Assembly: GCA_045638005.1 (NCBI GenBank)
Contig: JAZUAN010000014.1
Span: 1-28,047, forward strand
Origin: URNF01 sp045638005
GTDB lineage: Bacteria > Bacillota > Clostridia > Oscillospirales > Acutalibacteraceae
Direction: 5' to 3'
DNA length: 28,047 bases
Below the pieces are notes generated by a model. That model was not told the DNA's origin and ran no database searches. It saw only the letters and a list, made by a program, of their open reading frames with translations. The translations under genes and the position numbers were made by a program. Positions 12,020 through 19,504 of this stretch are shown piece by piece. The first letter of the stretch is position 1; every line of letters starts with the position of its first letter.

Positions 12020-13780
12020 ATGACCAAGAATGTATCTATCCTCAACTGGTTAGAGGACAAAAAAGCGTTGCTCAAACCCGATCAGGTGATGTGGATCGAC
12101 GGTAGCGAGGCTCAGCTCGAAGCACTGCGTGCGGAGGCTTGCCAGACCGGCGAGATCATCAAACTGAACCAAGAAAAACTTCCCGGCTGCTACCTGCACC
12201 GCACCGCTGTCAACGACGTGGCGCGTGTGGAGGGTCGTACCTTTATCTGTGCGCCCACCAAGGAAGAAGCAGGTCCTACCAACAACTGGATGGATCCCGC
12301 CGAGGCTTATAAAATGCTGGACGATATCGCGCGCGGCAGCTATCAGGGTCGCACCATGTATATCATCCCCTATTCCATGGGTCCTGTCGGCTCTCCGTTT
12401 GCCAAATACGGCATCGAGCTGACCGACTCCATCTACGTTGTGCTCAACATGGCGATCATGACCCGCGTGGGCGCGAACGTTTTGGAAGCGTTGGGTGACA
12501 GCGAGGACTGGATCCGCGGTATTCACTGCAAATGTGACATCGACGAGGAGAAGCGTTATATCTGCCACTTCCCGCAGGACAACACCATTTATTCGGTCAA
12601 CTCCGGTTACGGCGGCAACGTGCTGCTCGGCAAAAAATGCTTTGCGCTGCGTATTGCTTCCTATCTCGGTCGCAACGAGGGCTGGATGGCGGAGCACATG
12701 CTCATCCTCGGTGTGGAATCCCCCGACGGCGATATCAAGTATATCGCGGCGGCATTCCCGTCTGCTTGCGGCAAGACCAACCTCGCTATGTTGATCCCGC
12801 CGGAGTATTACAAAGACAAGGGCTACAAGGTATGGTGTGTCGGTGACGACATCGCCTGGATGCGCATCGGTGAGGACGGTCGTCTGTGGGCGTGCAACCC
12901 CGAAAACGGCTTCTTCGGCGTAGCACCCGGCACCAACATGAAATCCAACCCCAACGCCCTCATCTCCACCCAGAAGGGTACCATCTTCACCAACGTTGTG
13001 CATAACCTTGATGACAACACCGTGTGGTGGGAAGGTCTGGATAAAAATCCGCCCACGAATGCTATCGAGTGGAAGGGCGAGAAATGGGATTGCACCGACG
13101 GTTCCAAGGGCGCGCATCCCAACTCCCGTTTCACCGCTCCCGCGAAAAACTGCCCCTGCGTATCCTCTGAGTTCGACTCCCATCAGGGTGTGCCGATCTC
13201 CGCGATCGTGTTCGGCGGCCGCCGTGCAAAGACCGCTCCTCTGGTGTACCAGTCCCGCGACTGGAACCATGGCGTGTTCGTAGGCTCTATCATGGCGTCC
13301 GAGGCCACCGCTGCCGCTACCGGCGCTGTTGGTGTTGTGCGTCGTGATCCCATGGCTATGCTGCCCTTCTGCGGCTACCACATGGGCGACTACTGGGCAC
13401 ATTGGATCAAGATGGGCGAAAAGCTCGGCGACAAAGCTCCCAAGATCTTCAACGTCAACTGGTTCCGTACCGATGACGAAGGTCACTTCATTTGGCCCGG
13501 CTTCGGTGACAACCTGCGCGTGCTGAAATGGATCCTCGACCGTTGCGAAGGCAAGGCAGAGGCGAATGAAACCGCTATCGGTTACGTGCCCAACGCAGAG
13601 GACATCGACCTGACCGGTCTAGACTTCGATATCGAGACCTTGAAGGGCATCGTCGAAGTGGACAACGATCTGTGGAAAGCAGAACTTTCTGGCATCTCCG
13701 AATTCTACGCGAAATTCGGCGACAAGCTGCCTGAGGAACTGAAGAAGCAGCTTAGCATTCTCACCGAGAAACTCGGTTAA
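12020..13780 (+). CDS. pckG: Phosphoenolpyruvate carboxykinase (GTP)
   Basis: The enzyme interconverts oxaloacetate plus GTP with phosphoenolpyruvate, CO2 and GDP. In fermenting anaerobes it often runs towards oxaloacetate, saving energy. The 586-residue length and motifs fit the GTP type: FPSACGKTNLAM with the reactive Cys250 and P-loop Lys252, the metal/substrate block CVGDDIAWMRIGEDGRLWACNPENGFFGVAPGTN, and NWFRTDDEGHFIWPGFGDNLRVLKWI near the end. AAAGGAG lies 8 bases before the ATG at 12020, so the longer upstream frame, which would start within the -10 region, is rejected. Codon use is strongly biased, suggesting high expression. It has its own promoter and a downstream hairpin. Confidence 0.95.
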   Translation: MTKNVSILNWLEDKKALLKPDQVMWIDGSEAQLEALRAEACQTGEIIKLNQEKLPGCYLHRTAVNDVARVEGRTFICAPTKEEAGPTNNWMDPAEAYKMLDDIARGSYQGRTMYIIPYSMGPVGSPFAKYGIELTDSIYVVLNMAIMTRVGANVLEALGDSEDWIRGIHCKCDIDEEKRYICHFPQDNTIYSVNSGYGGNVLLGKKCFALRIASYLGRNEGWMAEHMLILGVESPDGDIKYIAAAFPSACGKTNLAMLIPPEYYKDKGYKVWCVGDDIAWMRIGEDGRLWACNPENGFFGVAPGTNMKSNPNALISTQKGTIFTNVVHNLDDNTVWWEGLDKNPPTNAIEWKGEKWDCTDGSKGAHPNSRFTAPAKNCPCVSSEFDSHQGVPISAIVFGGRRAKTAPLVYQSRDWNHGVFVGSIMASEATAAATGAVGVVRRDPMAMLPFCGYHMGDYWAHWIKMGEKLGDKAPKIFNVNWFRTDDEGHFIWPGFGDNLRVLKWILDRCEGKAEANETAIGYVPNAEDIDLTGLDFDIETLKGIVEVDNDLWKAELSGISEFYAKFGDKLPEELKKQLSILTEKLG

Positions 13781-13795
13781 TTGTAACATTACTGC

Positions 13796-13828
13796 GAGCG
13801 GTATGGTCGATAAGGCCATACCGCTCTT
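13796..13828 (+). terminator. Hairpin after pckG, weak terminator
   Basis: GAGCGGTATGG (13796-13806) and CCATACCGCTC (13816-13826) form a perfect 11-bp stem, but only TTGTG follows. It may be a weak terminator or transcript-end stabiliser before the GH13 gene. Confidence 0.55.
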
Positions 13829-13856
13829 GTGATACTTTGTGAAAGGAGGAAACGGA

Positions 13857-15725
13857 ATGTCCACGTATTTTTCATCACGAGATTTAAACTACCGTGCGCC
13901 GTTCGGTGCTGTGGCAGAGGGTACTGCTGTGCATTTCCGTATCCTTCTGCCGCGCTGGTGGGGATGCAGTGAAGCGCTGCTTTGCATCGGCTGCGAGGGG
14001 CGTCCCGAGCGCCGTGACGGCATGTTTTGGGCGGGACAGCCGGATGATGATCACGAATGGTGGGAATGCCATTTTTCCCCCGCGGTGGGCATCTACCATT
14101 ACTGTTTTGAACTCACTTGCAGGGATGGCAAACGGTTTTTGACCGCTCTGCCGGACGGCACCGCCGGAGAAAGCCGCACCCGCGGCGTCCGCTGGCAGCT
14201 GACCTGCTATGCACACGACTTCAAAACACCCGACTGGCTTGCTGGCGGTGTGTTTTACCAGATATTCCCCGACCGCTTTTGCGCTTCCGGTGCCAAAAAG
14301 GAAAACGTTCCGAGTGACCGCGTTTTGCGGGAGGATTGGGGCGGGCAGCCCTTGTGGGAGCCGGACGCGGCGGGCAAGGTGAGAAACAATGATTTCTTTG
14401 GCGGTGATCTCAAAGGCATTGAGCAAAAATTGCCGTATCTCCAAGAATTAGGTGTTACCTGCCTGTATCTCAATCCCATCTTTGAGTCGCATTCCAATCA
14501 TCGCTACGATACCGCTGATTATGAAAAGATCGACCCGCTGATGGGTACGGAAGAGGATTTGTGCGCACTCACGAAAAGTGCTGAAAAGGTCGGTATCCGT
14601 GTGATTTTGGACGGTGTGTTCAGCCATACCGGCGCAGACAGTCGCTATTTCAATAAGCACGGACGGTACGGCGACGAGGGCGCGTACCAGAGCGTTTCCT
14701 CTCCCTATTATCCGTGGTACCAGTTCCGCCGCTGGCCGGAGGATTATGAAAGCTGGTGGGGATTTGAGACCCTGCCGGAAATTGATGAAATGTCTCCCGC
14801 TTTCCGCGAATTTATCGCGGGCGAAAACGGTGTTTCCCGCCGTTGGGTGCGGTGCGGCACCTACGGTTGGCGGTTGGATGTGGCTGACGAATTGCCCGAC
14901 CCCTTTATCGATGCGCTGCGCACCGCCGTAAAGGCGGAAAATCCCGATGCTTTGCTGCTCGGCGAGGTGTGGGAGGACGCGAGCAATAAGGAAAGCTACG
15001 GACATCTGCGCCGCTATCTTTTGGGCAAACAGTTGGACAGCGTGATGAACTATCCGTTTGCGGATGCGGTTTTGCAGGTGCTGACCGGCGGGAACAACGA
15101 CGAGTTTTTCAACACCATTGAAAAAATCGTGGAAAACTATCCCCCGCAGGTGACAAGGCTTCTGATGAACCATATCGGCACCCATGACACCGAGCGCGCA
15201 CTTACCGTGCTGGCAGGCGAGCCTGCGGGCGGCAGAGGGCGGCGGTGGCAGTCGGGACAAAAACTAACCGAACAACAGCGACAGCGCGGATTGAAGCTAA
15301 TGAGGCTTGCATCTCTTTTACAGTTCTGTCTCCCCGGTGTACCGTGTATCTACTATGGTGACGAAGCGGGCATGGAGGGATATCGTGACCCCTTTAACCG
15401 CGGCTGCTATCCGTGGGGCAAAGAGGAAAAGGACCTCATTGACTGGTATAAAGCGCTGGGCTCAATGCGCAAAAAAGCCGCCCCCTTGAAGGAAGGCAGC
15501 TTTAAGAGTATACGCACCCCCGGTGATATTGTGTGCTTTATCCGTAAAGACAAAAGCGGTACGCTGTTGTGCGCGGTAAATAAGAGTGACGCTATCACCG
15601 GTCTTTCCCTGCCGGATGCGTTTGCGGACGCCGCCCCCATTTTTGGCGACGGCGCTGTGGAAAACGGCAACCTCGTTTTGCCGCCCCTCTCCGGCGGCGT
15701 GTTTTTGTGGGAGAATGAACAGTGA
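13857..15725 (+). CDS. GH13 alpha-glucan hydrolase (neopullulanase/cyclomaltodextrinase-like)
   Basis: The 622-residue enzyme has an N-terminal beta domain (about 1-125), then a GH13 barrel beginning GGVFYQIFPDRF. Catalytic residues are visible as nucleophile D341 (GWRLDVADE), acid/base E370 (LLGEVWED) and D444 (THDTER), with VILDGVFSHTG as conserved region I. A C-terminal beta domain follows. There is no signal peptide, so it should act in the cytoplasm on imported maltodextrins or on glycogen. The N-terminal domain and YQIFPDRF start favour the neopullulanase or maltogenic-amylase group; exact specificity cannot be fixed. AAAGGAGG lies 7 bases before the ATG at 13857. It may be partly co-transcribed with pckG. 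Confidence 0.9.
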   Translation: MSTYFSSRDLNYRAPFGAVAEGTAVHFRILLPRWWGCSEALLCIGCEGRPERRDGMFWAGQPDDDHEWWECHFSPAVGIYHYCFELTCRDGKRFLTALPDGTAGESRTRGVRWQLTCYAHDFKTPDWLAGGVFYQIFPDRFCASGAKKENVPSDRVLREDWGGQPLWEPDAAGKVRNNDFFGGDLKGIEQKLPYLQELGVTCLYLNPIFESHSNHRYDTADYEKIDPLMGTEEDLCALTKSAEKVGIRVILDGVFSHTGADSRYFNKHGRYGDEGAYQSVSSPYYPWYQFRRWPEDYESWWGFETLPEIDEMSPAFREFIAGENGVSRRWVRCGTYGWRLDVADELPDPFIDALRTAVKAENPDALLLGEVWEDASNKESYGHLRRYLLGKQLDSVMNYPFADAVLQVLTGGNNDEFFNTIEKIVENYPPQVTRLLMNHIGTHDTERALTVLAGEPAGGRGRRWQSGQKLTEQQRQRGLKLMRLASLLQFCLPGVPCIYYGDEAGMEGYRDPFNRGCYPWGKEEKDLIDWYKALGSMRKKAAPLKEGSFKSIRTPGDIVCFIRKDKSGTLLCAVNKSDAITGLSLPDAFADAAPIFGDGAVENGNLVLPPLSGGVFLWENEQ

Positions 15726-15737
15726 ATGATACAAAGA

Positions 15738-15771
15738 AAAATCCGTTCTCGAAAGAGAACGGATTTTTTTT
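15738..15771. terminator. Bidirectional terminator between GH13 gene and tRNA-Thr
   Basis: AAATCCGTTCTC-GAAA-GAGAACGGATTT is a perfect 12-bp stem followed by a T-run on the plus strand. On the minus strand the same stem ends in TTTTTCTTTG and can terminate the tRNA transcript. Confidence 0.9.
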
Positions 15772-15846
15772 GGAGCTACTGATCCGATTCGAACGGACGA
15801 CCTGCTCATTACGAGTGAGCTGCTCTACCTGCTGAGCCACAGTAGC
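15771..15846 (-). tRNA. tRNA-Thr (anticodon CGT)
   Basis: The minus strand shows a full cloverleaf: acceptor GCTACTG/CAGTAGC, D arm GCTCAGCAGGTAGAGC, anticodon stem GCTCA/TGAGC with loop CTCGTAA (anticodon CGT at 15813-15811, codon ACG), a GTTCGAATC T-loop, discriminator T and an encoded CCA (15773-15771). It is a single tRNA gene with its own promoter upstream and a terminator directly after it. Confidence 0.95.
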
Positions 15847-15859
15847 ATACACCGCTGAC

Positions 15860-15888
15860 ATTATAACAAACTCCCCGCTTGCCGTCAA
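15860..15888 (-). promoter_or_regulatory. sigma-A promoter of tRNA-Thr
   Basis: On the minus strand TTGACG (15888-15883) and exact TATAAT (15865-15860) are 17 bp apart, 14 bp before the tRNA. Confidence 0.88.
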
Positions 15889-15914
15889 GTGGAGATTTGA
15901 TTTTTTTGCAAACC

Positions 15915-15966
15915 ACAGTTCAAAATATAAATAACAGTTGCCAAACTGTAAAAAGCGTGATATGAT
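15915..15966 (+). promoter_or_regulatory. Promoter and operator of the XRE gene at 16.0 kb
   Basis: TTGCCA (15938-15943) and TATGAT (15961-15966) are 17 bp apart. The -35 box lies in the inverted repeat ACAGTT-GCCA-AACTGT (15934-15949), and another ACAGTT half-site is at 15915-15920. This suggests autoregulation by the encoded helix-turn-helix protein. Confidence 0.65.
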
Positions 15967-16000
15967 ATATGTGAATTTTAATCACAGGAGGCGATCGAAA

Positions 16001-16411
16001 ATGGCAGGTACCGAAAAAACCACCTTGGCGCTGCGTCTGCGGCTGTTGCGTATTGCCAGCGGCATGAAGCAGGAGGAAGTTGCGGATATGCTGGGTATCG
16101 GTCGCTCGGCATATACCTACTATGAGCTTTCCCGCAGCAAGCCGGATTATGATGCGCTTATCCGTCTTGCGAAATTATACCGCGTGAGCATTGATTATCT
16201 GGTTGGCGTTTCCAATTTCCCGGATACCGCAAACCGCGCGCAGTTAGCGGATACTATTCCGGCGGAACTGCTGGTGCCGGAGGCATCTTTTGGCAGGCTG
16301 ACCCGCGAGGAACGGTATCTGTTGGGTGTATATCGCCAGTTGTCGGAGGACGGGCAGATGGATATGCTGGACGACCTCAATAAGCGCCGCGCAAAAGAGC
16401 AGGCACAGTAA
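16001..16411 (+). CDS. XRE-family transcriptional regulator
   Basis: The 136-residue protein has an N-terminal Cro/CI helix-turn-helix (about residues 8-65: LRLRLLRIASGMKQEEVADMLGIGRSAYTYYELSRSKPDYDALIRLAKLYRVSIDYLVG) and a C-terminal part of about 70 residues, helical and charged (LTREERYLLGVYRQLSEDGQMDML), perhaps for dimerisation. CAGGAGG is 8 bases before the ATG at 16001. It has a promoter overlapped by an inverted repeat and ends at a strong terminator, so it is monocistronic. Its targets are unknown; the neighbouring genes are not obviously linked in function. Confidence 0.9.
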   Translation: MAGTEKTTLALRLRLLRIASGMKQEEVADMLGIGRSAYTYYELSRSKPDYDALIRLAKLYRVSIDYLVGVSNFPDTANRAQLADTIPAELLVPEASFGRLTREERYLLGVYRQLSEDGQMDMLDDLNKRRAKEQAQ

Positions 16412-16430
16412 AGTAAAGCTCGGTAACAGT

Positions 16431-16470
16431 AAAACGACCATGCATCGAAAGATGCATGGTCGTTTTTTCT
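16431..16470. terminator. Bidirectional terminator between XRE gene and PBP gene
   Basis: A perfect 16-bp stem (16431-16446 with 16451-16466, loop GAAA) is followed by TTTTTTCTTC on the plus strand, with an A-run on the other side. It serves two convergent genes. Confidence 0.92.
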
Positions 16471-18966
16471 TCATTCTGTCGGAACGGTTTGCGCTTGTGT
16501 GGGGGCGGTTTCGGTCACCGCCGTAGTGGTCACGGTGGTGGTAGCCGCCGTAGTAGCCGCCGATGTGGTGACTGCTGTCGCGCTTGTGGTCGTGGCGCCG
16601 GCAACGGTTGTACCGGCGGCGTTAGTAGTGGTGGTGATAGAGGGATCCTGCGTAGTGGTAGTCGCGGGATCCTGTGTGGTGGTGCGGCGTTTGCCCGCAT
16701 GCACCTGACAGAGCCCCGGCGTGTTGGACGGTTTGTAGACACCGTAGTCCACCGACGGACATTTTTCGGTCGCCAGTTGTCCGCTGGACAGACAGAAAGC
16801 AATCTCCTCGGTGTCGCCCTTAAACTCATCAAAGGTCTGCGGTTCAAGCCCTTTGTGCAGTACCTTCATGGCTTTGTTCCAAAGCGTTTTTGCGTAACTG
16901 GTCTGCGATTTGAGCAGCGATTGGTTGTTGTCATAGCCAAACCAGCTGGCGCCGACGTAATAGGTAGAACCGCCGCAGAAATACACGTCATTGTTATTTT
17001 CCGCAGTACCGGTTTTACCGAAGATCTCCCAATCCTTCCACGCAGCGCCCAGTTCGTCAGCGGTACCGTAGGTGGTAACGCGCTGCATCAGACGGTTCAT
17101 CACATAAGCGGAATCTTCATCCATCACGCGGATGTTTTCAGCGCCCTCACGCAGCAGCAACTCACCCTCGCCCTTGACACCGTCTTGGTATACCTCGTAG
17201 TAGGTGTACGGCTCGTTATACAGACCGCCGTTACCGAATACTGCATAGGCGGCGGCCATATCCCGCGCGTATACGCCCTTGGTAAGCGCGCCCAGCGAGA
17301 GCGGCGCATAGTCGATATCGGTAAGGATCTGTCCGGTTTCGGTCGCCTGCGATTTTACGAGAGAGGACAGCTTGAAAATGGAGGTGCCGTAGTCAAACGC
17401 TTTTTGCGGGGTGACCGCGTCCACCATTTTGGCGGCGACGGTGTTGAGGGATTTTTGCAGTGCGATATACACAAAGGTGTTGCCGTTATCCCGCGGTTTG
17501 GATTCGTAGTTGACAGGCCATTGGTTGCCGTTGGGCAGCGTTTTGAGCGGCGAATCCCGTACTACCGTTGACCAGTGCGCCAAATCCATCGCAATCGCGG
17601 GACCATAGGCGGTCAGCGGCTTCATGGAAGAGCCGGGGGAGCGGTAGGATTGGGTAGAGCGGTTATAATCGCGTTTGCCCGACTTTTCGCCTCTGCCACC
17701 CACCGTGGCGACCACTCTGCCGTCATAATCGACGATGAAGATACACGCTTGCGGATCCTCCGTATCCCCTTCGATGTGTGAGGGGAAGTTGGCGGGATCC
17801 TCAAAGATGGCTTCCACCGCTTTTTGCTGTGAGGGCACCTCGGCGGAATAGATGTTCAGACCGCCGTAAAATACCAACTGGGTAGCGTATTGCTCGGTGT
17901 AGCCGTACTGCTCTTGCAAATCGTCGATGAGGTCTTCGATCACAAGGTCTACGTAATAATCCCAGGTGGCGGTATGCTGCAAGGAACTTGCATATTGCAG
18001 CTCTTCGCCTACCGCTTGAACATATTCGTCGTCGGTGATAAAGCCGAGTTCGTTCATCTTTTCCAGCACCAGCAACTGACGCTGACGCACGTTTTCGGGA
18101 TGGGTATAGGGGTTATATTTTGAGGGGTTGTTGGTGATACTGGCGATGACGGCACATTCGGCGATGGATAATTCATCCACCTCTTTGCCAAAGAAGTAGT
18201 TAGCACCGACACCCACACCCACCACGTTGTCACTCAGCGGCAGGTTGTTGAGGTACGCTTCCAAAATCTGGTCTTTGTCGTACAGTTTTTCCATTTCCAC
18301 CGCGCGTAAGATTTCGGTGATCTTACGGGTCCACACGCGCTCGTTTTCACCGGTGGTGACCTTGATAAGCTGCTGTGTGATGGTGGAGCCACCGAATTCC
18401 ACGTCGCTGTAATGCAAAATAGCGTTAGCAAACGCGGCGACGGTACGCTTCCAGTCCACGCCGTAGTGCGCGTCAAAGCGTTCGTCCTCAATGGCGATCA
18501 CCGCCTGCTGCATGCGTTTGGGGATCTTTTCGATGTCCACCCAGATGGAGTTGACACCTTCCAGATGCTCGTATTCCTCCCACGCGCCGGACTTCTCGTT
18601 TTTCACCCAAATAATAGAGGTTGCGTCCATCGAGAGGTTATCCAGATTGGGCAGACCGGTGGTACCGTCAAAGTTATTGACCACGTATACCACTGCGACG
18701 CAGCCGATGATGCTCACGGTGATCACGCCGATCAAAAACACCACCAAAAAGGCGTTGCCAAACCCTCTGAAAAAGCGTTTGACCTTTACCTTAGAGGGCA
18801 GCAGCCTTCGGATTTCTTTCGGATGCTTGCAAAGATAGGCAACAACAGCGCCGATATCGCGTAATTTCCCCGGTATCGCCTGGATCTTTTTCGGTATATC
18901 GCGGAAAAATTTCCGCATTTTACGGTCGGAGGCACGTAAACGTTCGCCGAATGTTTTTTTAGCCAC
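16471..18966 (-). CDS. Class A penicillin-binding protein (PBP1A-like)
   Basis: A bifunctional peptidoglycan synthase: it polymerises glycan from lipid II and cross-links stem peptides outside the membrane. Of 831 residues, the first ~70 are a basic cytoplasmic part, about 72-97 a membrane segment, then the GT51 domain (EDERFDAHYGVDW, GGSTITQQL, with the catalytic Glu in EDERF) and the transpeptidase domain with SSMK, SLN and FGKTGTAEN. The last ~70 residues are a Thr/Ala/Val-rich low-complexity tail starting with two TTTQDP units, probably a wall-spanning spacer. A TTG lies upstream, but the GTG at 18966 is 7 bases after AAAGGTGG. Its own promoter lies at 19011-19039. Confidence 0.95.
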   Translation of the reverse strand: MAKKTFGERLRASDRKMRKFFRDIPKKIQAIPGKLRDIGAVVAYLCKHPKEIRRLLPSKVKVKRFFRGFGNAFLVVFLIGVITVSIIGCVAVVYVVNNFDGTTGLPNLDNLSMDATSIIWVKNEKSGAWEEYEHLEGVNSIWVDIEKIPKRMQQAVIAIEDERFDAHYGVDWKRTVAAFANAILHYSDVEFGGSTITQQLIKVTTGENERVWTRKITEILRAVEMEKLYDKDQILEAYLNNLPLSDNVVGVGVGANYFFGKEVDELSIAECAVIASITNNPSKYNPYTHPENVRQRQLLVLEKMNELGFITDDEYVQAVGEELQYASSLQHTATWDYYVDLVIEDLIDDLQEQYGYTEQYATQLVFYGGLNIYSAEVPSQQKAVEAIFEDPANFPSHIEGDTEDPQACIFIVDYDGRVVATVGGRGEKSGKRDYNRSTQSYRSPGSSMKPLTAYGPAIAMDLAHWSTVVRDSPLKTLPNGNQWPVNYESKPRDNGNTFVYIALQKSLNTVAAKMVDAVTPQKAFDYGTSIFKLSSLVKSQATETGQILTDIDYAPLSLGALTKGVYARDMAAAYAVFGNGGLYNEPYTYYEVYQDGVKGEGELLLREGAENIRVMDEDSAYVMNRLMQRVTTYGTADELGAAWKDWEIFGKTGTAENNNDVYFCGGSTYYVGASWFGYDNNQSLLKSQTSYAKTLWNKAMKVLHKGLEPQTFDEFKGDTEEIAFCLSSGQLATEKCPSVDYGVYKPSNTPGLCQVHAGKRRTTTQDPATTTTQDPSITTTTNAAGTTVAGATTTSATAVTTSAATTAATTTVTTTAVTETAPTQAQTVPTE

Positions 18967-19010
18967 GTGCAAACCACCTTTCTTAGAAAATACCTAATTT
19001 ATATTATAAT

Positions 19011-19039
19011 ATAATAACCTAAATCCTCCAAAAAGTCAA
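19011..19039 (-). promoter_or_regulatory. sigma-A promoter of the PBP gene
   Basis: On the minus strand TTGACT (19039-19034) and TATTAT (19016-19011), spacing 17 bp; further TATAAT-like sequence lies just downstream. Confidence 0.7.
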
Positions 19040-19098
19040 CGCTATATGGTTAGTGTGGTCTTTTTTTGCACATACTAATCAAAAGGAGATGTAAGACG

Positions 19099-19413
19099 AT
19101 GGGACAAACGGTGCGCTTGGTAATATTGGCAATTGCCGCGTCGGCGGTGCTGGCAACCTGCACGCTGGCGATTTTATACGTACAACACGGGCGGGTGATA
19201 CCGCGGCAAACAGACGAGGCGCAGGCGGCATACACCCTCGGTGTGTGGGAGGGGCAGCTTGCGGTTTTCGAGGGGGAAGCGACGTTCCCGATGAAGCTGT
19301 ATGACGTATCGCTCGCCTCCCTGCCCGCAGACGAGCAGCAAAGGTTGCGTGCGGGCATTGCGGTGGCATCCGCAGGGGAATTGCAGGTGCTGTTGGAGGA
19401 TTATACATCCTAA
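19099..19413 (+). CDS. Small membrane-anchored protein, BofC-C-terminal-like
   Basis: The 104-residue protein has one N-terminal membrane segment (about residues 5-27, VRLVILAIAASAVLATCTLAIL) and an external domain with YTLGVWEGQLAVFEGE, MKLYDVSLASLPADEQQRLRAGIAV and a conserved-looking end LQVLLEDYTS. The pattern G-x-(L/V)-AVFEG ... YDV-x-x-x-SLP-x-x-(E/D)-(Q/R) ... LEDY-(T/S)-S resembles small Clostridia proteins related to the BofC C-terminal domain, which in Bacillus acts in forespore signalling. That is a tentative link from memory. AAAAGGAG lies 10 bases before the ATG at 19099. It is divergent from the PBP gene. Confidence 0.7.
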   Translation: MGQTVRLVILAIAASAVLATCTLAILYVQHGRVIPRQTDEAQAAYTLGVWEGQLAVFEGEATFPMKLYDVSLASLPADEQQRLRAGIAVASAGELQVLLEDYTS

Positions 19414-19442
19414 TGACAATCTTTTAGTTTGTACAATACCTA

Positions 19443-19471
19443 TTTACAAAATCACCTTTTGGGGGTATAAT
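19443..19471 (+). promoter_or_regulatory. Candidate sigma-A promoter of the SNF2 gene
   Basis: TTTACA (19443-19448) and exact TATAAT (19466-19471), spacing 17 bp, 33 bp upstream of the chosen start. Confidence 0.75.
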
Positions 19472-19504
19472 ATTAGGATACCATACCGTAGGGAGGTGAT
19501 GACG

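Noticed and set aside
12050..13486. A long open frame (about 478 codons) antisense to pckG
   Set aside because: The sense gene has all PEP carboxykinase motifs. The antisense frame is a shadow caused by its biased codon use, has no ribosome binding site and shows no family motif.
19301..19504. N-terminal extension of the SNF2 protein by about 68 codons
   Set aside because: It overlaps the preceding small gene, crosses the promoter, and a proper ribosome binding site precedes 19505.
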